DNA from: Zymomonas sp.
Lineage (GTDB): Bacteria > Pseudomonadota > Alphaproteobacteria > Sphingomonadales > Sphingomonadaceae
Assembly (NCBI RefSeq): GCF_020216885.1
Contig: NZ_JAIWON010000021.1
Span: 1 to 10,000, forward strand
Length of the DNA stretch: 10,000 nucleotides
Direction of reading: 5' to 3'
Part shown: in pieces, positions 1-5,153 of the stretch
How positions within the stretch are numbered: position 1 is the first letter of the stretch
Layout: each line of letters starts with the position of its first letter
Notes under the pieces: generated by a model
Told to the model about the DNA's origin: nothing
What the model saw: the letters and a program-made list of their open reading frames with translations, nothing else
The model's database searches: none
Position numbers and translations under genes: made by a program

Positions 1-232
1 AAGAAACCGGCGGCATCTTGCTTTCGAAAGAGAAAGAACGATCGGCATAAACGGTGATGATCGTCGGTAACGGGGTGCCCGGTTCCATGCCCTGCGATTT
101 GGCATTAAATGCCTTGCAGAATTCCATGATGTTGACACCGCGCTGACCCAAAGCCGGGCCGATTGGCGGACTTGGATTAGCTTTACCTGCCGGCACTTGC
201 AGCTTGATATAGCCGGTAATTTTTTTTGCCAT
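1..232 (-). CDS. rplK: 50S ribosomal protein L11, N-terminal part (gene runs off the left edge)
   Basis: Reading the minus strand from the ATG at 232 gives a protein beginning [20 protein letters not shown] and continuing through [20 protein letters not shown]. This is the highly conserved N-terminal domain of L11. About 77 codons are visible; the rRNA-binding C-terminal domain lies outside the window. L11 binds the GTPase-associated region of 23S rRNA at the base of the L7/L12 stalk and is needed for RelA activation. A purine-rich GGGTGA ends 4 nt before the ATG and could serve as the ribosome binding site. The gene follows nusG on the same strand, as in most bacteria, with rplA expected next. 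A structured leader (255-288) lies just upstream. The identification is firm from the N-terminal sequence alone. Confidence 0.97.
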   Translation of the reverse strand, partial: MAKKITGYIKLQVPAGKANPSPPIGPALGQRGVNIMEFCKAFNAKSQGMEPGTPLPTIITVYADRSFSFESKMPPVS

Positions 233-245
233 TTTATCACCCTTT

Positions 246-290
246 TCAGGTTAAGCGGTTGACGATGACCCCCATGGCCACCTCCCGCAA
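246..290 (-). promoter_or_regulatory. Probable L1-binding autoregulatory hairpin in the rplK leader
   Basis: On the minus strand the nusG-rplK spacer contains GCGGGAGG, a short stem UGGCC/GGUCA (276-280 with 266-270, one G-U pair, loop 271-275), then UCGUCAACCGC. The outer arms GCGG (285-288) and CCGC (255-258) pair. This resembles the L1 stalk of 23S rRNA, which starts GUGGGAGG and closes with ACCAC. It lies about 22 nt before the rplK start. In many bacteria free L1 binds such a mimic and represses rplK-rplA translation. The structure is seen in the sequence; the L1 function is inferred from position and resemblance. Confidence 0.6.
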
Positions 291-318
291 CAGGTCTTTA
301 TAAAAAAACCTGAATTAC

Positions 319-858
319 TTATTCGGCGCGTTCGACCTGCTCGAATTCTAATTCAACAGGGGTTGCACGACCAAAAATAGAAACGGAAACTTTAACTCTG
401 GCACGATCAAAGTCGAGATCTTCAACAACACCATTAAAGCTGGCGAAGGGACCTTCCAAAACTTTAACCTGATCGCCGATTTCAAAATCGACTTTAATTT
501 GTGCTTTTTTACCCGCAACTTCGGCTTCAGCCTTGCGGTTTAAGATATGCTCGGCTTCGGCATCGCTAATCGGTTGTGGTTTTCCAGAAAAGCCAAGAAA
601 GCCTGTAACTTTCGGGGTGTTTTTAACCAAGTGATAAACGTCTTCGTTCATATTCAGCTTGGCAAGAACATATCCCGGAAAGCATTTGCGCTCGACAGCT
701 ACTTTTTTACCACGCCGGACTTCAACAGCCTGCTCGGTTGGAACTTCAATAGCTTCCACCAACGGCTGGAGCCCAAGACGTTCAGCTTCGGCAGCAACAG
801 CTTCTTTTACTTTATTTTCAAAACCGGAATAAGCGTGAATAATATACCAGCGAGACAT
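319..858 (-). CDS. nusG: Transcription termination/antitermination factor NusG
   Basis: This 179-residue protein has the normal length for bacterial NusG. The N-terminal NGN domain (about residues 1-110) starts MSRWYIIHAYSGFENKV and contains the FPGYVL motif at 60-65, which belongs to the surface contacting the RNA polymerase clamp. The C-terminal KOW domain (about 124-179) contains the loop GPFASFNG at 136-143, which contacts Rho or ribosomal protein S10. NusG binds elongating polymerase, suppresses pausing and couples transcription to translation or Rho termination. The ATG at 858 starts only 15 nt after the secE stop, and a possible Shine-Dalgarno AAAGGA overlaps that stop codon, so coupled translation with secE is likely. 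rplK follows 86 nt downstream. Confidence 0.98.
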   Translation of the reverse strand: MSRWYIIHAYSGFENKVKEAVAAEAERLGLQPLVEAIEVPTEQAVEVRRGKKVAVERKCFPGYVLAKLNMNEDVYHLVKNTPKVTGFLGFSGKPQPISDAEAEHILNRKAEAEVAGKKAQIKVDFEIGDQVKVLEGPFASFNGVVEDLDFDRARVKVSVSIFGRATPVELEFEQVERAE

Positions 859-873
859 GAAACCAAAAATCCT

Positions 874-1071
874 TTAAGCCAGAAGCGACAAGAGAAGTCG
901 AACAACATGGCTGAAAGCTGCGTCGACAGCAAAGAAAAAGACACCAAGCAAAATAGCCATGATAGCTACCATGACAGCGGTCATGACCGTTTCACGTCTG
1001 CTTGGCCATACTACTTTAGCAGTTTCGGCCCGAACCTGCCGAAAGAATTCGGCCGGTGTTATTTTGGCCAT
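874..1071 (-). CDS. secE: Preprotein translocase subunit SecE
   Basis: This 65-residue protein is a minimal SecE of the size usual in alphaproteobacteria. It has an amphipathic N-terminal helix (about 5-20), the conserved VVWPSRRET segment at 20-28, and one membrane helix at about 29-50. A short hydrophobic tail (56-65) follows. SecE clamps the two halves of SecY in the SecYEG channel of the inner membrane. The ATG at 1071 has a strong Shine-Dalgarno, CTGGAGG, 5 nt upstream. The gene lies between tRNA-Trp and nusG, the standard arrangement, and is probably co-transcribed with nusG. A possible additional promoter lies in the tRNA-secE spacer. Confidence 0.96.
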   Translation of the reverse strand: MAKITPAEFFRQVRAETAKVVWPSRRETVMTAVMVAIMAILLGVFFFAVDAAFSHVVRLLLSLLA

Positions 1072-1095
1072 CTATGCCTCCAGGCTGAAAATCCG

Positions 1096-1124
1096 TTTAT
1101 TTGACGCAGTTGGCTAGATTTCAA
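1096..1124 (-). promoter_or_regulatory. Possible sigma-70 promoter upstream of secE
   Basis: On the minus strand there is a -35-like TTGAAA (1119-1124), a 17-nt spacer and a -10-like AATAAA (1096-1101), placing transcription start near 1089, shortly before the secE ribosome binding site. The -35 matches the consensus at five of six positions and the -10 at four of six. It would let secE-nusG be transcribed independently of tRNA-Trp. This is motif matching only. Confidence 0.35.
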
Positions 1125-1170
1125 ATCAGCCTTGCCTAAATTTTGTCGCGTTACCTAGACTACCGAAAAA

Positions 1171-1246
1171 TGGCAGGAGCGGAGGGACTCGAACCCACGG
1201 CCCTCGGTTTTGGAGACCGATGCTCTACCAACTGAGCTACACTCCT
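1171..1246 (-). tRNA. tRNA-Trp (anticodon CCA)
   Basis: The minus strand reads AGGAGUG for the 5' acceptor strand and CGCUCCU-G-CCA at the 3' end, giving seven acceptor pairs (one U-G) and an encoded CCA. The D stem is GCUC/GAGC with loop AGUUGGUA. The anticodon stem is UCGGU/ACCGA with loop CUCCAAA, so the anticodon is CCA and the tRNA decodes UGG. The T loop is UUCGAGU. The second T-stem position is a U opposite U, a non-Watson-Crick pair. Total length is 76 nt. A T5 run directly follows the CCA, but the next gene, secE, is close on the same strand, so read-through and processing are plausible. Placement before secE-nusG is a conserved bacterial arrangement. Confidence 0.98.
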
Positions 1247-1263
1247 AGGGTAACGGAGGTCGC

Positions 1264-1292
1264 GTAATAACCGGACAAAATAATAAAAGCAA
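1264..1292 (-). promoter_or_regulatory. Probable promoter of tRNA-Trp (and perhaps secE-nusG)
   Basis: On the minus strand there is TTGCTT (1287-1292), a 17-nt spacer and TATTAC (1264-1269), placing the start site near 1257, about 11 nt before the mature tRNA. The bases after the -10 are GC-rich (GCGACC), a discriminator type associated with stringently controlled stable-RNA promoters. The -35 is a weak match and the -10 matches at four of six positions. Position and spacing support it more than the exact sequence. Confidence 0.5.
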
Positions 1293-1300
1293 GAGTCTAT

Positions 1301-1472
1301 TCAAAAAATCCCTGCCAAATTATTATCTAAAGCCGCTTCAAAAGAACCAAACCTCTTTTTGGGCTCTTTAAAAGCAAACTCCAAATCATATTCTGCCGAT
1401 CAGAAACGATCTGACGCTTGATAGCAAGCTTTTTCCAACTTTGTAGAAAAGCTTTTTTATCTCAAAAGGCAT
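1301..1472 (-). other. Intergenic stretch with short overlapping reading frames, possibly a decayed small gene
   Basis: Between the M13 peptidase terminator and the tRNA promoter no intact gene is convincing. The minus strand has a 28-codon frame (1386-1472) from an ATG touching the terminator T tract, and an overlapping 32-codon open segment (1301-1399) without ATG or GTG. The second segment has protein-like composition, with peptides such as EYDLEFAFKEPKKRFGSFEA, and begins straight after an in-frame TGA at 1400-1402. It could be a frameshifted remnant or chance. A perfect 8-bp inverted repeat (1426-1433 with 1447-1454) also lies here. Confidence 0.2.
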
Positions 1473-1506
1473 AAAAAAGCCGATGCAACAAGGCACCGGC
1501 TTTTTT
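1473..1506 (-). terminator. Rho-independent terminator of the M13 peptidase gene
   Basis: Inverted repeat AAAAAAGCCG (1473-1482) pairs with CGGCTTTTTT (1497-1506). An A/C mismatch and an inner TGC/GCA stem follow, around the loop AACAAG. On the minus strand the stem is followed by a T-rich tract 25-60 nt after the peptidase stop codon. The repeat is symmetrical, so it could stop transcription in both directions, but no plus-strand gene enters here. Confidence 0.9.
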
Positions 1507-1530
1507 GTTATCATAAGGCTTTAAAAAGAC

Positions 1531-3576
1531 TTACCAAATCCGAACACGATCCTTTGGGGTCAAATAAAGTTTAGTACCGTCTTTGACATTAAAGCTGTTA
1601 TACCAAGGATCCAGATTGCGGACGGTAGCCACACGATATTGTGAAGGTGAATGCGGGTCAGTCAACAACTGGCGACGTTCAGCCTCATCGCGCTGTTTAA
1701 CCCGCCAAACCTGCGCCCATCCAAGATAGAAACGCTGATCGCCTGATAAGCCGTCCAAAATAGGCGCGACCTGATTACCAAGGCTAGCGTGGTAGGCATC
1801 ATAAGACAAGGTCAGGCCGGCCAAATCGGCAATATTCTCACCCAATGTCAAACGACCCTGAACATGGAAACCGGGAATGGGTTCATATTGGTCATATTGC
1901 TTAACCAGTTTGTCGGTCAAAGCATTAAAGTTTTCGACATCAGACGGTAGCCACCATTGTGCCAAAGCCCCTTTCTCGTCATATTTTGCGCCCTGATCAT
2001 CAAAATGATGGCTCAATTCATGGCCGATAACGGAACCAATACCACCATAGTTAACGGCAGCATCCGCATGCGGATCAAAGAAAGGTGGCTGCAAAATAGC
2101 GGCGGGGAAGACGATTTCATTCATCGTCGGATTGGCATAGGCATTGACCGTCATCGGGGTCATTTCCCATGCACCGCGATCAACAGGCTTGCCCAATTTA
2201 TTCAGACTAAACTGATATTCGAACATATTTGACCGTCTGACGTTGCCAGCCAAATCATCACGAATAATCGTCAAACCCGTATAGTCGCGCCATTTATCAG
2301 GATAGCCGATTTTCGGGGTAAAAGAAGCCATTTTCAAATGGGCTCTTTTCTTCGATTCCGGTGACATCCACGTCAAATTATCAATCCGGCGATTCATCGC
2401 CGCCATGATATTTTTGACTAGCTGGTCAGCCGCAGCCTTGGTTTCTGGTGGGAAATAACGGGCAACATAGGTTTTACCGATATCTTCACCCAAAGCCGTA
2501 TCGACCAAACCGACGGCCTTTTTCCAGCGCGGCAATTCTTTCGGCTGGCCTGTCAAAGCCTGACCATGAAAAGCAAAATGGGCATCAGAGAAAGGCTGCG
2601 AAAGATAAGGCGCCATCTGGTCAAGAAGATGAACCAGCAGATAATCTTTCAACGTCTGAATAGGCGTTTTCGAGATATTCAGAGCCATACCCGCAAAAGC
2701 GCTAGGTTCACCGACCAAAAATTCAGACTGGTTATTGATCTGAGCAGAGGTCAGAAAAGCATTCCAGTCGAAATTCGGCGCTTTCTTTTCAAAATCGGCA
2801 CGCTGCCATTTGTTATAGGTGCGGTCAATATTGCGAAGGTCTGCCCTTGCCCACTGAACAGTCGCCAAATTACTCTCGAAAGCCATCAAATTAGCGGCAC
2901 GCTGTTCCGCATAAGCCTCACCTGACAGCTGTAACAGCTTGGTCAGATAAGCAACATAAGCCTGACGGATGCTTTCAAGTTTAGAGTCTTTATTCAAATA
3001 ATAGTCACGGTCAGGCAGCCCCAGACCGGATTGCTGGAAATTGATAATATAGCGATCCGGCTGACGATCATCCTGCGCAACCACAAAAGCAAAAGGTGCA
3101 TCGCCGCCAATCGGCAACATAGCACCTAACTGGCGCGCAAAATCATGCTGATTTTTGACCGCTTTAATGGCATTAATCGTCGGTTTTAAAGGGCTAAGGC
3201 CTTTTTGATTGATCGTTTTTTGATCCATATAGCTGGCATAGAGATCACCACTTCTATTGCCGGGCGTTTTAACCGCTTCGTCTAAAATGTCTTTCATCCG
3301 CTGAAGCGAAAGATCAGCCAACTGGGTGAACATGCCATAACGGGCGCGGTCATCAGGAATAGGGGTTTTCTGATCCCATCCACCATTTGCAAAATCATAG
3401 AAGCTGTCACCCGGATTGACCGAGCGATTCATACCGCTTTCATCAAAACCGAACAGGCCAATGGCCGGTTTATTGGGTAAAAGCGTCTCACCAGCTGCTA
3501 AAGCCGGAACAGCGACCGATGCCATAGCAGCCATTGCCACAAATGCCCGTCCGATAGAAAAACGAGGATGTTTCAC
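1531..3576 (-). CDS. Exported M13 family (neprilysin/PepO-like) zinc metallopeptidase
   Basis: This 681-residue protein has the full length of family M13. An N-terminal signal peptide (about 1-28) has a basic start, a hydrophobic stretch AFVAMAAMASVAVPALAA and a likely cut near residue 28, predicting a periplasmic enzyme. The M13 N-terminal domain follows. The catalytic domain has the substrate-binding VNAYANP (477-483), the zinc motif HELSH (519-523; H519 and H523 as ligands, E520 as base), GENIAD (579-584; E580 third ligand, D584 support) and H642 in DPHSPSQYRV, matching the catalytic-site histidine of neprilysin. M13 enzymes cleave oligopeptides; the substrate here is unknown. The start codon is GTG, preceded by AAGGAAGG with 6 nt spacing. 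The chain contains no cysteine and ends RVRIW, where many M13 enzymes have CxxW. It is probably monocistronic. Confidence 0.95.
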   Translation of the reverse strand: MKHPRFSIGRAFVAMAAMASVAVPALAAGETLLPNKPAIGLFGFDESGMNRSVNPGDSFYDFANGGWDQKTPIPDDRARYGMFTQLADLSLQRMKDILDEAVKTPGNRSGDLYASYMDQKTINQKGLSPLKPTINAIKAVKNQHDFARQLGAMLPIGGDAPFAFVVAQDDRQPDRYIINFQQSGLGLPDRDYYLNKDSKLESIRQAYVAYLTKLLQLSGEAYAEQRAANLMAFESNLATVQWARADLRNIDRTYNKWQRADFEKKAPNFDWNAFLTSAQINNQSEFLVGEPSAFAGMALNISKTPIQTLKDYLLVHLLDQMAPYLSQPFSDAHFAFHGQALTGQPKELPRWKKAVGLVDTALGEDIGKTYVARYFPPETKAAADQLVKNIMAAMNRRIDNLTWMSPESKKRAHLKMASFTPKIGYPDKWRDYTGLTIIRDDLAGNVRRSNMFEYQFSLNKLGKPVDRGAWEMTPMTVNAYANPTMNEIVFPAAILQPPFFDPHADAAVNYGGIGSVIGHELSHHFDDQGAKYDEKGALAQWWLPSDVENFNALTDKLVKQYDQYEPIPGFHVQGRLTLGENIADLAGLTLSYDAYHASLGNQVAPILDGLSGDQRFYLGWAQVWRVKQRDEAERRQLLTDPHSPSQYRVATVRNLDPWYNSFNVKDGTKLYLTPKDRVRIW

Positions 3577-3665
3577 AAAAAACCTTCCTTAAGAAAACCA
3601 GACTATTGTCTTTGTCTTTTTTTCAAAAAACGGAGCCTATCACACTTTAGACGCAAGGATAAAAT

Positions 3666-3747
3666 AAAAAGAAGCAATTTATTTCCCGCAAAAATCTGTA
3701 AAATTACCAAAAGATAATCACTTACACATAAGGGACAGCTTCTTTTT
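3666..3747 (-). terminator. Long-range inverted repeat downstream of smpB, possible terminator
   Basis: AAAAAGAAGC (3666-3675) and GCTTCTTTTT (3738-3747) are perfect 10-bp inverted arms enclosing 62 nt. Inside, TCCC (3684-3687) can pair with GGGA (3732-3735), and TGTAA (3697-3701) with TTACA (3722-3726), all nested. On the minus strand the last arm runs into TTTTTATTTTAT, so it could terminate dapA-smpB transcripts 24-105 nt after the smpB stop. The large interior makes it less typical than the other terminators here. Confidence 0.45.
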
Positions 3748-3770
3748 TTGTTAAGAGCGATAGAATATTA

Positions 3771-4253
3771 TCACCCCTTATCCCGTAACAACCTTGCCTG
3801 ATCGCGTTTCCAATCCCGTTCTTTGATCGTAGCCCGTTTATCATGGGTCTTTTTACCGCGTGCTATCGCCAACTCCAGCTTGGCTTTCCCCTTGTTGTTA
3901 AAATACAAACTGACCGGAATAACGGTCATCCCTTCACGAGAAACGGCTGTCTGCATCTTACGGATTTCCCGCTCATGAAGCAGCAATTTTCTGGGTCGTT
4001 TTGGTTCATGATTAAACCGATTACCATGACTGAATTCAGGGATATTGGCATTGATAAGGGTTACTTCGCCATTTTTAACCTCGGCATAGCTTTCAGCAAT
4101 CGACCCCTGCCCGAAACGCAAAGATTTCACTTCGGTTCCGGTCAAGGCAAGACCAGCCTCGTAAAAATCTTCAAAAGCATATTCAAAACGGGCGCGCCGG
4201 TTCTCGGCGAGTATCTTCGTTTTTTTAAACTGAGGTGGACGAAAAGCAGCCAT
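3771..4253 (-). CDS. smpB: SsrA-binding protein SmpB
   Basis: This 160-residue protein has typical SmpB length. The OB-fold core includes [10 protein letters not shown] (16-25), [10 protein letters not shown] (37-46) and the basic [10 protein letters not shown] (131-140), the tmRNA-binding and ribosome-contacting surface. The C-terminal tail [15 protein letters not shown] (146-160) is the part that enters the empty mRNA channel in trans-translation. SmpB brings tmRNA to stalled ribosomes so that the nascent chain is tagged for degradation; the tmRNA gene is not in this window. The ATG lies 3 nt after the dapA stop. The nearest Shine-Dalgarno-like AAGG is about 12 nt upstream inside dapA, so translation is probably coupled to dapA. 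Confidence 0.97.
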   Translation of the reverse strand: MAAFRPPQFKKTKILAENRRARFEYAFEDFYEAGLALTGTEVKSLRFGQGSIAESYAEVKNGEVTLINANIPEFSHGNRFNHEPKRPRKLLLHEREIRKMQTAVSREGMTVIPVSLYFNNKGKAKLELAIARGKKTHDKRATIKERDWKRDQARLLRDKG

Positions 4254-4256
4254 CTT

Positions 4257-5132
4257 TTAAATCAACCTTGCATGGGAAAGCGCCGCATCAACCAAAGCCT
4301 TGCTATGATCGCTTGGCTGAACCAAAGGCAGACGCAATTCAGGCGAGAAATCTGGATACAGGCGGGACAAAGCATATTTGACCGGAGCCGGAGAGGAATC
4401 ACTGAACAAGGCCGAATGCAAAGGATAAAGACGATCCTGCAAAGCCAAAGCATCCTGATAGCGATTTTCAGCACAAGCCTTCTGGAAATCGGCCGAAAGT
4501 TTCGGCGCAACATTGGCCGTTACCGAAATACAACCAACACCACCCATGGCATTAAAGGCCAAAGCCATATCATCATTACCCGACAACTGGCAGAAATCAG
4601 AACCACAAGCCAATCTTTGCGCAGAAACCCGCGCAATATGCCCGCTAGCATCTTTCATACCCACAATAGCAGGTAAACGCGACAGACGCGCCAAAGTTTC
4701 AACCGAAATATCGCTGCTGGTTCGACCGGGAACATTATAAATCAGGATAGGAATCGGGCTATTTTCAGCCAGATAGCTATAATGGGCAAAAAGCCCTTCC
4801 TGACTGGGTTTGTTATAATAAGGTAATACCACCAGACCCGCTGCGGCTCCGGCTTTGGCCGCATGGCGCAAATGGGCAAGCGATACCTTAGTATCATTCG
4901 ACCCACATCCGGCTATTACTGGCACTCGACCTTTGGTCTGATCAATACAAACCGCCATAACATAGTTATGTTCTTCGATGGTCATCGTGGCACTTTCACC
5001 CGTGGTGCCACAGGGAACAAGCGCTGATGATCCGCCTTCGATCATCCGGTCAACATGCGCTCTGAAAACCACTTCATCAAATTTTCCGTTGCGAAACGGT
5101 GTCACAAGAGCAGGAATTGAGCCCGTGAACAT
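4257..5132 (-). CDS. dapA: 4-hydroxy-tetrahydrodipicolinate synthase
   Basis: With the chosen start this is a 291-residue TIM-barrel enzyme, very close to the usual DapA length (292 in E. coli). It condenses pyruvate with aspartate semialdehyde, the first committed step to diaminopimelate and lysine, in the cytoplasm. Active-site residues are all present: Schiff-base lysine K160 in VGMKDASG, proton-relay T43/T44 in CGTTGES, Y106 and Y132 in IYNVPGRT, and substrate-binding R137. The frame is open upstream to an ATG at 5195, but AAGGAG at 5139-5144 sits 6 nt before the ATG at 5132, and MFTGSIPALVTPF is the canonical DapA N-terminus, so 5132 is preferred. smpB follows with a 3-nt gap in the same operon. 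Confidence 0.97.
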   Translation of the reverse strand: MFTGSIPALVTPFRNGKFDEVVFRAHVDRMIEGGSSALVPCGTTGESATMTIEEHNYVMAVCIDQTKGRVPVIAGCGSNDTKVSLAHLRHAAKAGAAAGLVVLPYYNKPSQEGLFAHYSYLAENSPIPILIYNVPGRTSSDISVETLARLSRLPAIVGMKDASGHIARVSAQRLACGSDFCQLSGNDDMALAFNAMGGVGCISVTANVAPKLSADFQKACAENRYQDALALQDRLYPLHSALFSDSSPAPVKYALSRLYPDFSPELRLPLVQPSDHSKALVDAALSHARLI

Positions 5133-5138
5133 TATCAT

Positions 5139-5144
5139 CTCCTT
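5139..5144 (-). promoter_or_regulatory. Ribosome binding site that fixes the dapA start
   Basis: The minus strand reads AAGGAG followed by ATGATAATG. The first ATG touches the Shine-Dalgarno and is too close. The second, at 5132, has 6-nt spacing and begins the conserved MFTGS sequence, so it is taken as the start. Confidence 0.8.
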
Positions 5145-5153
5145 CCCTTTGGT

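Noticed and set aside
246..275. Nine-codon minus-strand frame with strong Shine-Dalgarno before rplK
   Set aside because: Not annotated as a gene, because the GGGAGG and AUG lie inside the probable L1-binding hairpin and are better explained by it. Kept only as part of a finding.
291..312. CAGGT/ACCTG inverted repeat between nusG and rplK
   Set aside because: Only 5 bp with a 12-nt loop, and there is no T tract after it in the minus direction. A terminator here would also cut a conserved operon.
547..1104. 185-codon plus-strand open frame
   Set aside because: It is antisense to nusG and secE, both certain, and its translation shows no family features.
1426..1458. Perfect 8-bp inverted repeat followed by T6 on the plus strand
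   Set aside because: No plus-strand gene ends nearby, and on the minus strand no T tract follows. The stem is AT-rich and could be chance.
3843..4676. 277-codon plus-strand open frame
   Set aside because: It lies antisense to smpB and dapA. The long opening reflects codon bias of those genes, and the peptide has no recognisable domain or ribosome binding site.
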